From Methanobrevibacter sp. UBA412 (lineage in GTDB: Archaea; Methanobacteriota; Methanobacteria; Methanobacteriales; Methanobacteriaceae), in contig DAGJ01000011.1 of the NCBI GenBank assembly GCA_002495685.1, positions 1-31,570 on the forward strand: 31,570 bases of DNA, written 5' to 3'. Below are positions 8,666 to 17,978 of the stretch, piece after piece (position 1 is the stretch's first letter; every line of letters starts with the position of its first letter). The notes beneath the pieces were generated by a model. The model searched no databases and was not told the DNA's origin. It worked only from the letters and a program-made list of their open reading frames with translations. The position numbers and the translations under genes were made by a program.

Positions 8666-9349
8666 ATGATTAGTGTAATTGGAGGAACTGGTCCTCAAGG
8701 ATTAGGTATTGCTAAGAGATTAGCTATTGCTGGTGAACCTGTTATTGTTGGTTCTCGTAAAGAAGATAAAGCTTTAAAGATTGTTAAAGAAACTAAAGAA
8801 GAATTAAAAGATTATGATATTGCTGATATGACTGGTATGGCTAATGAAGATGCAGCAAAAGCAGGAGACATCCTTATACTTACTGTACCATTAGTAGCTC
8901 AAACCGCAACCTTAAAAACTATTAAACCATTCGTTGAAGGTAAAATCTTAATTGATGCTACAGCACCTTTAGAAGCAGCAATTGGTGGTAAAGCATCCTG
9001 TATTCTTGATGTATATGAAGGATCTGCAGCAGAAAGAACTGCACACATTCTTGCTGGATGTGATGTTAAAGTTATCGCAGCATTTAACAATATAAGTAAC
9101 AGCCTATTATTAAACATCCCTAATGATATTGACTGTGATTGTTTAATGGCTGGTGATGATAAAGAAGCTAAAGCCGCTGCAAAAGAAATCATTAACAAAT
9201 TACCTGGAGTAAGAGTAATTGATGTTGGTAAACTTGAAAAAGCACATTTAATTGAAACAATAACACCATTACTTATTGGATTAAACATTAAATACAAATC
9301 CCAATTCGGTGGAATACGTATAACAGGAATACCAAAACTTGATGAATAA
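8666..9349 (+). CDS. fno: F420H2:NADP oxidoreductase
   Basis: A 227-residue enzyme passing hydride between coenzyme F420 and NADP (also called npdG). The N-terminus has the dinucleotide motif GGTGPQGLG at 6-14, followed at 30-32 by SRK after the second strand, the residues that hold the NADP 2'-phosphate in this family. The later segments ILTVPL and LIDATAPLE, and the C-terminal GGIRITGIP, are typical. Length matches archaeal Fno (a little over 210). AGGAG lies 10 bases before the ATG. Sitting just after the alcohol and aldehyde dehydrogenases, it could return their NADPH to F420H2, which in turn supports methanogenesis. It also serves biosynthetic NADPH supply in these organisms. Confidence 0.92.
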   Translation: MISVIGGTGPQGLGIAKRLAIAGEPVIVGSRKEDKALKIVKETKEELKDYDIADMTGMANEDAAKAGDILILTVPLVAQTATLKTIKPFVEGKILIDATAPLEAAIGGKASCILDVYEGSAAERTAHILAGCDVKVIAAFNNISNSLLLNIPNDIDCDCLMAGDDKEAKAAAKEIINKLPGVRVIDVGKLEKAHLIETITPLLIGLNIKYKSQFGGIRITGIPKLDE

Positions 9350-9662
9350 TAAAAAATTTTTCATGATTAAAAGAAAATAAAAGTTATTAGTTAGAAAGAA
9401 ATTTTATCCTTTATAAAAAAATCATACCTTTATATAAAAACTTTAAATTTCAAAATAAGTCACCTCTTATTTTATTAAAAAATAGAAAAAAATTTTATTA
9501 CTAAAAAAACTTTTTTCTAACTTTAACTATTTTCTTTTATAAAAAAATTTTAGAAAAAAACTATTTTTTTCAAATATTATAAAAATTAACACCTTAACCA
9601 TTATAAATACATATTACAATTTCTTTATTAAAATTAAAAACAAGATTAAAGCGGGATTAAAT
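9350..9662. other. Intergenic region with two promoters
   Basis: No gene in 313 bases. It contains a strong BRE/TATA at 9427-9438 with a palindrome just after it, and a second TATA-like ATTATAAATACAT at about 9599-9611 near the aspartate dehydrogenase start. Two similar segments, AGAAAGAAATTTTAT at about 9393 and AGAAAAAAATTTTAT at about 9484, form an imperfect direct repeat. Confidence 0.45.
9427..9473 (+). promoter_or_regulatory. BRE/TATA with palindrome at predicted start site
   Basis: CCTTTATATAAAAA (9427-9440) is an excellent promoter. Arms AAAATAAG (9452-9459) and CTTATTTT (9466-9473) flank the loop TCACCT, right where transcription should begin (about 9458). No open reading frame follows until aspartate dehydrogenase at 9663. 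It may be an upstream promoter with an operator, or the palindrome may act as an RNA hairpin in the 3' tail of the fno transcript. Confidence 0.4.
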
Positions 9663-10421
9663 ATGAAAGTTGGAGTAATTGGATGTGGAGCTATAGCTAA
9701 TATCATAATAGATCACATTCAACCTAAAGACAATATTGAGTTTAAATATTTCTTTGATAAGGACACTGAAAAAGCTGAAGAGTTAACTGAAAAAACTAAT
9801 GGTATTTTGTGTGAAAACTTATCTGAAATGTTAAATGATGTTGATTTAGTATTAGAAGCAGCATCTCAAGAATTTCTTAAACAATATGGTGTAGAAATTG
9901 TTAAACATGCCAATCTTATGAATATGAGTATTGGTGCATTAATGGACGAAAAGTTTAGAAAAGAATTGATTCAAACTAGTAAAAATAATCATACTAATAT
10001 TTATGCTCCATCTGGTGCTGTGATTGGTGTTGATGGTTTAAAAGCTGCTTGTATTGGTGAGATTTCTAGTTTAACTTTAACTACTCGTAAGTCACCTAAA
10101 TCTTTAGGGATAGAAACTGATAAATGTGAAACATTATTTAAAGGTAAAGCTTCTGAAGCGGTAGTTAAGTATCCTAAAAATATGAATGTGGCTGCTACAC
10201 TTAGTTTATCATGTAAAAGAGATATTGATGTTGAAGTAATTGTTGATCCTAGTGTGGATCGAAATATTCATGAAGTTCATGCTATTGGTAGCTTTGGTGA
10301 ATTTAAAACTATTACATGTAATCAACCAATTAAAGCTAACCCTAAAACTAGTGAACTTGCTGCTTTATCTGCTATTAAAAAATTAAAAAGTTTAAATAAA
10401 CAATTTCATGTTGGAACTTAA
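9663..10421 (+). CDS. nadX: L-aspartate dehydrogenase (NadX-type)
   Basis: A 252-residue NAD(P)-dependent enzyme forming iminoaspartate from aspartate, which with quinolinate synthase feeds NAD synthesis. The N-terminus has the Rossmann motif GVIGCGAIAN at 4-13. The middle has APSGAVIGVDGL at 115-126, characteristic of this family. DPSVDRNIHEVHA at 195-207 contains the conserved N201-x-H203 active-site pair. NPKTS at 226-230 is the usual C-terminal signature. Length is typical. The ribosome-binding site is weak (GCGGGATT). It is convergent with the specificity subunit gene (25-base gap). No NAD-pathway gene adjoins it. Codons end mostly in T or A, unlike the upstream dehydrogenases. Confidence 0.88.
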   Translation: MKVGVIGCGAIANIIIDHIQPKDNIEFKYFFDKDTEKAEELTEKTNGILCENLSEMLNDVDLVLEAASQEFLKQYGVEIVKHANLMNMSIGALMDEKFRKELIQTSKNNHTNIYAPSGAVIGVDGLKAACIGEISSLTLTTRKSPKSLGIETDKCETLFKGKASEAVVKYPKNMNVAATLSLSCKRDIDVEVIVDPSVDRNIHEVHAIGSFGEFKTITCNQPIKANPKTSELAALSAIKKLKSLNKQFHVGT

Positions 10422-10446
10422 GTGAAACTTTTTTTTTAAACTTTCT

Positions 10447-12003
10447 TTACATTATTATTTTTTTAAGATTATTATTTAAATTATTATTTTTAAATTTTTT
10501 TTCATAATTTTTTAAAAGCTTCACAATTCTTTCTTGTTCTTCTACTGGTGGTATTGGTATTAAATATTCTTTAATAAAGTTAACACCAAAATAGGATTTA
10601 TTTATTGATTTTGTATAATTTCTAATATTTGATTCTGCTAATTTTAGAATGTAGTATAAGAATTCCATATTTTGGTTAGGTAGGTATGGTTTGAATAGTA
10701 TTATGTTTCTCATTCCTATATCCATATCTTCTTTTAATAATTGGGGGTTTCCAATGTTTCCCATGTTTGCAAATAGTATATTATTTTTTTCAATTTTAAG
10801 GTTTTTACTTACTTTTTCATAATCTTTTTCTGTAATATATTTAATATCATTAAAATCAATATGATCCTCTTTTAAATTCTGACTTGTAATGTAAGGGTAA
10901 CCTTTATTAACATATTTTGGTGATTTATGAGCACCATAACGAATATCTACATAATTGTATAATCTAGTCCAACACCAATTACTTGGTATTGATAAAGGTA
11001 GGAAATTATCTAATAAGTACTCCTCTTTTTGACTTACTTTTTCATAGTAATGATCATCTATACGAACAATTAAAGATTCCTTATCCATAGGTTTAATTTT
11101 TTTATCTTTAATTAACTTATTTTTAACTTCTCTAATATCTTCTAAGAGTTGGATAGCAGATTTATCCTCATGGTTCTGTTTTGTTAATTTACCACTTAAT
11201 CCGGTAGTTAATAGGGAGTATCTCATTTCATTAAAAATATTTTCATTTAAATTATCTAATTTTTTTTGATAATATTGATAATTTTTTAAATCATTTCCTA
11301 AACTATCTAATTTTTTCACAATACGGTATTGTTCTTCTATTGGAGGTAATGGGACGAATATTTCATAAAGATTAGATTTATTTAATTTTGGAACATTAGA
11401 TCCACTTATAAATCCACATAATCTTAAATTAACTGCATTTAAATAATACATTAAGTATCTGTTTAATGCTGGTTTAAAATCTAAAACATGTACATGTTTA
11501 TTAGCCGTAAATCGTCCGTTAACTGTGAAAGCATAATTTTTTTCTGTTTCAAAAACATTACTATCTTCTGCAACTAAAAGAAAATCATCATCATAAATAT
11601 AATCAGTTAAATAATCAATAACACCATTAGGTCCATAATATGGATAATTATTTAATTGATTTTTTCTACCATTTTTACTTATAGATTTTCTCATTCGGTA
11701 ATAATCTTGAACAATAGTTCCTAATCTAACCCAATACCAACTTTCTGGTATTTTAAATGGTAAAATATCTTCAATATTTCGTGTTTTTATCCCATTTATT
11801 GATTCATAATAAGAATTGTTTCTTTTATAAATATAAGATTGGGTGGAATCTGTTTTTATAATTTTATCATGAATTAATTTTTTCTTTTTTTCTAAAATTT
11901 CTTCAATTAATTTTTCGGCAGGTGTATCGTTTTTGTTTTGTTTAACTAATTGGCCGGTTACTGCTGATTTTAGAATTGAAAATTTTAAATCATTGTAAAG
12001 CAT
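10447..12003 (-). CDS. hsdS: Type I restriction-modification specificity subunit HsdS
   Basis: A DNA-recognition subunit of 518 residues. It has the full two-half layout: an N-terminal conserved helix (SAVTGQLVKQN, 13-23), target-recognition domain 1 (about 84-220) ending PLPPIEEQYRIV, a central conserved repeat (TGLSGKLTKQN, 267-277), target-recognition domain 2 (about 338-490) ending PIPPVEEQERIV, and a C-terminal helix. The two conserved regions are internal copies of each other, as expected. The predicted site is therefore bipartite. It lies 41 bases after hsdM in the same operon, and the upstream sequence before its ATG has AAAGGGA. No restriction subunit is seen beside it. Confidence 0.9.
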   Translation of the reverse strand: MLYNDLKFSILKSAVTGQLVKQNKNDTPAEKLIEEILEKKKKLIHDKIIKTDSTQSYIYKRNNSYYESINGIKTRNIEDILPFKIPESWYWVRLGTIVQDYYRMRKSISKNGRKNQLNNYPYYGPNGVIDYLTDYIYDDDFLLVAEDSNVFETEKNYAFTVNGRFTANKHVHVLDFKPALNRYLMYYLNAVNLRLCGFISGSNVPKLNKSNLYEIFVPLPPIEEQYRIVKKLDSLGNDLKNYQYYQKKLDNLNENIFNEMRYSLLTTGLSGKLTKQNHEDKSAIQLLEDIREVKNKLIKDKKIKPMDKESLIVRIDDHYYEKVSQKEEYLLDNFLPLSIPSNWCWTRLYNYVDIRYGAHKSPKYVNKGYPYITSQNLKEDHIDFNDIKYITEKDYEKVSKNLKIEKNNILFANMGNIGNPQLLKEDMDIGMRNIILFKPYLPNQNMEFLYYILKLAESNIRNYTKSINKSYFGVNFIKEYLIPIPPVEEQERIVKLLKNYEKKFKNNNLNNNLKKIIM

Positions 12004-12044
12004 GAAAAATCTATCCCTTTATCTATTTTATTATTTAAAATTCA

Positions 12045-13502
12045 TTATTCTTCTTTATTTAACTCATTTTTAATGTTTTTTAAAGCTTTATTAATTTCTT
12101 TAGAGTATTCTTCGGTTTTTTCTAAGTAATTATCTATTAATTCTTCAGGAGGTAGGGAATTTTTAACATATGGTATATTACAATAATTTAACCGGTATTC
12201 ATTTAATTTAATTTCATCTATACTGCATTTTTTTGCTTTATAATTACCATTTACTTCTATTTCATGCTTATTTTCAATCCATGATTCTATTTCTTTAAAA
12301 TGTTTTAATTCTATTGGATTATTTAAACTAAAACTTTTATATCCTTCAGGTAAGTCTAAACGGTAGAACCATGTTTTTTTGGTTGTTCCATTATTACAGA
12401 AAAATAATATATTTGTTTTTACATTTGAGTAAGGTGCAAATACTGTAGGGGGTAATCTTATTATTGTATGTAAGTTGAATTTTTTAAATAATTTTTCTTT
12501 TATTTGTCTTTTGTTTACTCCTGTTTCTGTGAAGAAATCATCAGACATTATAATTGCTGCTTGTCCATAATCATCTAAGTATTCCATTGCTAATTCTAGG
12601 AAATTATCTTCTAATTTTTTGTTTTCTAAGATTTCATGTTCCCAATCAGTATCAGTTGATCCTTCAAATGGAGGGTTTAAGACTATTGTTTTGAATTTTT
12701 TATCTGATAATAAGTTTAATGTTTTATCCTCAAATGCATCTTGATGATATATGTGGGGTTCGTTTATTCCATGTAATAGTAAGTTTATAATACATAAAAT
12801 GTAAAATGTTGAATTTTTTTCTATACCATATATTGAATTAACAAATTTTTCATAGTCTTCTTTGCTTTCTATTTGTTTAGATTGAAGTTCAAGTATTGAA
12901 TTTAATAATCCACCTGTTCCACAACAGAAATCCATTACATCATTACCAATTTTTGGGTTTAAAGTTTCTGCTATGAAGTCACATATACCTATAGGTGTGA
13001 AGAATTCTTTTGTTCCTGTGTTTCTAAATAAATCCATTAAATTTTCTTTAAATTCATGTGCGATTTGATCGCACTCTACTTTATTACTTAACTTTATACT
13101 GTTTAATTCAATTATAACAGCTTTAAATATGTATCCATCTTTAGAATAGTTTTTAATGTCCTTTACTGTATAGTATACAATTTTTTCGTGCATTGGACTA
13201 TTTTTTTTGCATTCAATTTTTTTTAAAGAAGGTATTAATTCTTCATTTATAAATTTAAGTAATTCTCTTCCAGTTAAACTAGAATCATCTTCTAAGTTTA
13301 TAGTCCAATTTCTCCATCGATATTTTTCAGGGATCACTGATTTATATTGAGGATTTAATGCTTCTCTTTCTTTTTCTTTATAATCATATACTTTGAGGAA
13401 TAGTAACCATGATAATTGTCTGATTATTTGTTTGTTAGATATTGTCCCTGGATCATCATGCATAAGTTTTTGGACATTTTTTAAAAATCCTTTTAATACC
13501 AT
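12045..13502 (-). CDS. hsdM: Type I DNA methyltransferase subunit HsdM
   Basis: An N6-adenine DNA methyltransferase of 485 residues. The N-terminal HsdM_N helical domain covers about 1-150. The S-adenosylmethionine motif DFCCGTGG is at 191-198 and the catalytic motif NPPF at 276-279, in the gamma-class order. GTKEFFTPIGICDFI at 163-177 is the usual lead-in to the methylase domain. Slightly short of many HsdM proteins but complete. It is first in an hsdM-hsdS operon. Neither a restriction subunit gene nor a recognisable remnant lies in the 409 bases upstream or after hsdS, so it may be methylation-only or use an HsdR encoded elsewhere. Confidence 0.92.
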   Translation of the reverse strand: MVLKGFLKNVQKLMHDDPGTISNKQIIRQLSWLLFLKVYDYKEKEREALNPQYKSVIPEKYRWRNWTINLEDDSSLTGRELLKFINEELIPSLKKIECKKNSPMHEKIVYYTVKDIKNYSKDGYIFKAVIIELNSIKLSNKVECDQIAHEFKENLMDLFRNTGTKEFFTPIGICDFIAETLNPKIGNDVMDFCCGTGGLLNSILELQSKQIESKEDYEKFVNSIYGIEKNSTFYILCIINLLLHGINEPHIYHQDAFEDKTLNLLSDKKFKTIVLNPPFEGSTDTDWEHEILENKKLEDNFLELAMEYLDDYGQAAIIMSDDFFTETGVNKRQIKEKLFKKFNLHTIIRLPPTVFAPYSNVKTNILFFCNNGTTKKTWFYRLDLPEGYKSFSLNNPIELKHFKEIESWIENKHEIEVNGNYKAKKCSIDEIKLNEYRLNYCNIPYVKNSLPPEELIDNYLEKTEEYSKEINKALKNIKNELNKEE

Positions 13503-13911
13503 TTTTTTTATACCTATTTTTTTATTTTTTAAAAAAATTTGTTTTATCCCATTTTTGATTTTTTTTAAAGTTTAATTGTGTAATGTTTTATTTCTCTTAA
13601 CTAATAAATCTTTATATTTTATGTTTAAAATTTTAAGTTTATTAAATTAATTTCACAATACTTAGTTTATTAAATTGAACATTTTTTAATTATTAATTAT
13701 TTTTATAATTTTTTAATTAAAACTATAATGATTTATCATTATGTTTAAAATCTTATAATAACTAATTTATATAAGCATTAGTTTAAAATACATTCAAAAA
13801 ACAATTTTTTTAAATGAAAAAATTAATAAAAATATTAATAAAAATTATAAAAAATAAAAACATTAATAAAAATGTCCATAAATCTAAATAAAAGAAATAT
13901 ATTTAAAATTA
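13503..13911. other. AT-rich intergenic region
   Basis: No gene in 409 bases between the aminotransferase remnant and hsdM. It should hold the hsdM promoter. I see no restriction-subunit remnant and no strong repeat; a weak ACATT/AATGT stem occurs near 13859-13875. Confidence 0.4.
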
Positions 13912-15104
13912 TTATCCTAAAATACCTTTTTTCAATCTATTCAATCCATCTTTTAATTGGGGTTCTGGACAAGCTATATTCATTCTTAAGAATTTATCCC
14001 CATTTTCACCAAAAATTATTCCAGGAGAAAGATATAATCCACTTTTTTTAAGGATTTTATCTGATAATTCAGTTGAATTAATGTTTAATTCATGGCAATC
14101 TAACCATAATAAGTAAGTGGCATCACAGGAACTAATTTAATACTAGGTAATTCCTTTTTTAAGAAATCCTCCACAATTATTTTATTTTCTAATAATGTAT
14201 TCTTTAATTGGTTTAACCATTCTCTACATTGGGTATAAGCTGTAATTGTAGCTTCTACACTTAAAATATTAGGTTCTGAAGAAAAATCCGCATATAATTG
14301 TTGACTTACTTTCAGATTCAATTCCTTATTTTTAATATATACCATTGCACTTTGGATTCCAGCTATATTAAATGTTTTACTAGGAGATATACAAGTAATA
14401 CTATTATCTACTATGGAACTAGCTAGTGATGCAAATGGAGTATAAGTTTTACCTGGATATGTTAAGTCGCAATGAATTTCATCTGATACTAATATTACAT
14501 TGTACTTTTCACATAAAGATCCTATTTTTTCTAAATCATTTTTCCCCCAAATTTTACCAATTGGGTTGTGGGGGTTACATAGTAACATTAAACTTGTTTT
14601 AGGATTTTTTAATTTATTTTCTAAATCTTTAAAATTTATACTGTATTCGTAATTTTTATAAGTTAATTTGTTTTCTAAAACTTTTCGATTATTATTTAAT
14701 ATTACATTAAAGAATGCATTGTATACAGGTGTTTGAATTACAATATTATCAAGGGGTTTAGTTAATTTCCGTATTATACTTATTATTGAAGGCATTACTC
14801 CTCTTGCATATAATAATTCTTCTTTTTTCATTTTAATATGATAATTATCCTCCCACCATTGAATATAAGATTCATATAATTCATTGGGGACTGTTGTGTA
14901 TCCATAAATAGGGTGGTTTATTCTTTTTTTTAGGGATTCTTGTATTTCAGAGGCAGTTTTAAAGTCCATATCAGCTACCCACATTGGAAGTTCAGATTCT
15001 ATTGAATCCCATTTTAATGAATTAGTATTATCTCTATTAATCACTGTTGTGAAATCGTAATTATTTTTTTCAGTATTTTTCATAGTGTATTCTTGTTTCA
15101 TCAT
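13912..15104 (-). pseudogene. PatB/MalY-type aminotransferase, frameshifted near its C-terminus
   Basis: A fold-type I pyridoxal-phosphate enzyme of the cystathionine beta-lyase/MalY group. The first frame reads from 15104 to a stop at 14100. The PLP lysine is K243 in SPSKTFNIAG, with CNPHNPIG at 176-183 and SDEIHCDL at 207-214. After KLVP the true family end continues in another frame: DATYLLWLD, then SGLYLSPGIIFGENG and RMNIACPEPQL, to a stop at 13912-13914. A one-base loss around 14121-14129 explains both frames; there is no homopolymer there. Restored length is about 395 residues. The start may be ATG at 15104 or 15083; both overlap the nitroreductase end. Either a true inactivating mutation or a sequence error. 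Confidence 0.82.
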
Positions 15105-15582
15105 ATTTGTCCATGAATTTATTTTCTAATCCGTCTGCAGGGTAGCCTAAGGATATTATACAGAATGGTTTTATGTTTTCATTTAAATTGAAAAGTTCTC
15201 TTATTTTTTCCATTTTTTCATCAGTTGGTGCTACTCCATTCCATAGTCCGCCTAAGTTTAGGTTACATGCTTCCAGTAACATGTTTTCTGCTGCCGCACT
15301 CATATCTTGTTGCCAATGCTTTTTATAGAATGCTCGTTCTATATTTGCTATTAGTACTATTGCTACTTGTGAATTTGTAACTCTTGGACATGTTTCTCCA
15401 ATTGCTTTTAGGGTATCTTTATTCTTAACTACTATAAATTCCCAGGGTTCTGCTCCTAGTCTGCTTCCTGGAGCTTGCATTCCTGCTTTTAATATTTTTT
15501 CTACTTTTTCATCTTCTACTTTTTGGTTTGAATATTCTCGTATGCTTCTTCTTGTTTTTATTATTTCTTCTAAATCTGCCAT
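15070..15582 (-). CDS. Nitroreductase-family FMN protein
   Basis: A 170-residue flavoprotein of the nitroreductase fold. Visible family motifs are the N-terminal RRSIREYSNQ (11-20), which binds FMN phosphate, the APGSRLGAEPWEFIVV segment (37-52), SAAAENMLLEA and the GLWNG turn, and a late IISLGYPAD. These proteins usually act as dimers that reduce nitro compounds, quinones or flavins with NAD(P)H; the physiological substrate is unknown. A GGAG ribosome-binding site lies about 11 bases before the ATG. The downstream aminotransferase start overlaps its 3' end, so they were co-transcribed and translationally coupled before the aminotransferase broke. Confidence 0.85.
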   Translation of the reverse strand: MADLEEIIKTRRSIREYSNQKVEDEKVEKILKAGMQAPGSRLGAEPWEFIVVKNKDTLKAIGETCPRVTNSQVAIVLIANIERAFYKKHWQQDMSAAAENMLLEACNLNLGGLWNGVAPTDEKMEKIRELFNLNENIKPFCIISLGYPADGLENKFMDKYDETRIHYEKY

Positions 15583-15885
15583 TATATCAAGTACTCCATT
15601 TACTTATAATTTAATTTTTATTTAAATTAAAGTTTTTCTATTAAAAAATGTATTTTTTTTTTTAAATAAAAAAATGAAAAAAAATATATATTTATATGTT
15701 TAAATACATAATAATATAAAATATATTTTTAATACATAAAAAGAATTTAAGAATTAAACAAACTAAAACTCATATTTTTATTAAAGATATGACTGTTTAA
15801 TGATATCTGATTTAATTTAAGTTTAAACTCTACACTATTGTTTGTAAAAAATGGAAAATGCTTATTTTTTTAGGTGCTTTTTAAT
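15583..15885. other. Divergent promoter region between nitroreductase and histidine kinase
   Basis: No gene. Several TATA-like stretches (15683-15735) could serve either direction. A weak inverted pair AGATAT/ATATCT lies near 15785-15810. Confidence 0.35.
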
Positions 15886-17715
15886 ATGAAGGGAAAATGC
15901 CAATTATTCGATGAAGAGAATAATGTTATTCTAAATAAAGAAATTGATGAAAATTACTTATTTATACCTAGTTTACCTGTTATTAAAGATTTAAAACCTT
16001 ATAATGATAGTGAACTTTTTGATAACTTAAATGATAAAATTAGTATTTTAATTCCATATAAAAATGATTATATTATGCAGTATGCTAATTTTAATTATAA
16101 TGATTTTGATGGGGTAACTAAAGATATTGATTTATTTAATAAATCTTATTTAAAAACATTTCCCATAATGGATATTTTAGGGTTTAAGAAAATATTAGAT
16201 GAAGTTTATGTAACTGGTAAAACCAGAAATTTAAAAATTTTATATTATGTGGAAGATTCATTAATTGCATCATCTAGGCAAAAAATCTTTAAATATAATA
16301 ATAAGATTTATTGTATTTTTAAGACTAAATCTAATTCAAAAACTAAATTTATGGATGAAAATGATGTGAGATTATTATATAATGCACCTGATCCTTTAAT
16401 GATTATTCAGAATAAAAAAATTGTAGCTGCTAATAAAGCTAATGAGAAAATTACAGGTTATAAACCAGAAGAATTATTAGGTAATGATTATTTTTTCAAT
16501 AATCCACGTTTTAAAAATAAATCTTCCCCTTATGAATTTGATGAAGTTTATTCTAAATTACTTAATAAGGAACTTTTTAATTATACTGATGTTTTAACCA
16601 TTAAACATAAAGATGGTAGTACAGTTTATGCTAAAGCTACAATGCAACCTTCCAGTTTTAATGGTGGGCCTGCAGTACTTTTTTATGCATTTGATATTAC
16701 TGAAGGTGTTAATCATCAGATTAAAGCTGAGAAATTATTGAGTACTTTAGATTTAGTTTCAAATATTAGTAAAATTGCGTATGTTTATTGGGATTATAAG
16801 AACGGTTATGAGTGGAGTGATGAATTCTTTAATATTATAGGGGAAAAGAAGGAAAATTTAGATTTAACTAATGATATTATTCGCTCTTTTATTGTTAAAG
16901 ATGACAGGGAAAGAACTAGTAAAATAATTTTTGATTCTATTATAAATAGTAATAGTGTTCTTTTTAAGACTCAAATTCAAACATCCCATGGGGATATTAA
17001 AGATGTTGAAATTTATATTGATTGTCAATCAGATGATGAGGGGCAATTAATTAATAGTGTAGGGTATATTCAGGATATTAGTGAAAATATTAAGGAAACT
17101 CAACAGCTTACAAATTTATTACAGGAAAAAGAAGTTCTTTTAAAAGAAGTTCATCATCGTGTTAAAAATAATTTACAAATCATTTTAAGTTTATTAAATT
17201 TGAATATGCGTTATAAACCTGATTCTCCTCAAGAAACTTTAGAATCTACAAAGAATCGTATTAATACTATGGCTATTGTCCATAAAAAACTTTATCAATC
17301 TGAGGATTATGCTCATATTAATTTAAAAGATTATATTGAAGAGCAAGCAAGATTTTTACTTGCAAATAATGATAATCTTGATATTGATTTGGATTTAAAT
17401 TTAGATAATATTAAGGTTAGTATGGATAATGCTATTCCTTTAAGTTTAATTATTTCTGAAATTTTAAATAATAGTTTAAATTATGCTTTTCCTAATAATC
17501 AATCTGGTATTATTAATATTAGTTTAAAAACTAATGGGGATATTATTAAATTAATTATTGGGGATAATGGTATTGGGTTACCTGAAGATGTTGATTTTGA
17601 TGATCCTAAGGATTTTGGTTTTTTAATTATGAAAAGTTTAATTAAACAGATTGAAGGTTCTATATTTTTATTGCCTTCTGAGGGTACATCTTATTTGATT
17701 GAATTTAATATTTAA
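15886..17715 (+). CDS. Soluble PAS-domain sensor histidine kinase (HisKA_2 type)
   Basis: A cytoplasmic signalling kinase of 609 residues. ATG 15886 is chosen because AGGTG (15872-15876) sits 9 bases before it; the in-frame GTG at 15874 lies inside that site. No membrane helix is present. An N-terminal segment (about 85-150) resembles a degenerate PAS. PAS domains follow at about 160-275 (NAPDPLMIIQNKKIVAANKA) and 285-400. HisKA_2 holds the phospho-acceptor in EVHHRVKNNLQ, expected H424. The ATPase domain follows, with N box SEILNNSLNYAF (N528/N529) and GDNGIGLP (559-566). No response regulator lies nearby, so it is an orphan kinase. Such PAS kinases sense small molecules or redox state; the signal is unknown. 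Confidence 0.9.
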   Translation: MKGKCQLFDEENNVILNKEIDENYLFIPSLPVIKDLKPYNDSELFDNLNDKISILIPYKNDYIMQYANFNYNDFDGVTKDIDLFNKSYLKTFPIMDILGFKKILDEVYVTGKTRNLKILYYVEDSLIASSRQKIFKYNNKIYCIFKTKSNSKTKFMDENDVRLLYNAPDPLMIIQNKKIVAANKANEKITGYKPEELLGNDYFFNNPRFKNKSSPYEFDEVYSKLLNKELFNYTDVLTIKHKDGSTVYAKATMQPSSFNGGPAVLFYAFDITEGVNHQIKAEKLLSTLDLVSNISKIAYVYWDYKNGYEWSDEFFNIIGEKKENLDLTNDIIRSFIVKDDRERTSKIIFDSIINSNSVLFKTQIQTSHGDIKDVEIYIDCQSDDEGQLINSVGYIQDISENIKETQQLTNLLQEKEVLLKEVHHRVKNNLQIILSLLNLNMRYKPDSPQETLESTKNRINTMAIVHKKLYQSEDYAHINLKDYIEEQARFLLANNDNLDIDLDLNLDNIKVSMDNAIPLSLIISEILNNSLNYAFPNNQSGIINISLKTNGDIIKLIIGDNGIGLPEDVDFDDPKDFGFLIMKSLIKQIEGSIFLLPSEGTSYLIEFNI

Positions 17716-17780
17716 TCCTTTTTTTTGGGATGTTTATTTTTTATTTTTGTTTTAATACTTATTTGGTTTTGTATAAATTT
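17716..17780 (+). terminator. T-rich terminator after histidine kinase
   Basis: ATCC-T8-GGGAT forms a small stem at 17717-17733 and is followed by several T runs. Confidence 0.4.
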
Positions 17781-17913
17781 TTTAAATATTTTCCATGCTC
17801 TGATTTTTTTCATAAATTTCTATTTTTTAAGAAACTTGTATATTTTTATGAGTTGAGGTATATGTACTTGTATCGTTTTTGTATTTTCGTATTTTGGGGT
17901 TTCAACATTAAAA

Positions 17914-17955
17914 TTTATATATAAAGAGAACGTATATTTTATATAATAATATACG
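17914..17955 (+). promoter_or_regulatory. Recombinase promoter with operator-like palindrome on its start site
   Basis: TTTATATATA (17914-17923) is the TATA box, so transcription should begin near 17943. CGTATATT (17931-17938) and AATATACG (17948-17955) are perfect inverted arms with a 9-base spacer centred on that point. Binding there would block initiation, suggesting control by the recombinase itself or by an unlinked repressor. Confidence 0.5.
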
Positions 17956-17978
17956 AAAACCTACAAAAAGGGAAAAAC

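Noticed and set aside
9390..9521. Inverted repeat GTTAGAAA/TTTCTAAC
   Set aside because: Only 8 bases per arm and over 110 bases apart, which is expected by chance at this composition.
17730..17924. A 64-codon Phe/Tyr-rich frame
   Set aside because: T-rich terminator and promoter sequence read as codons; no ribosome-binding site.
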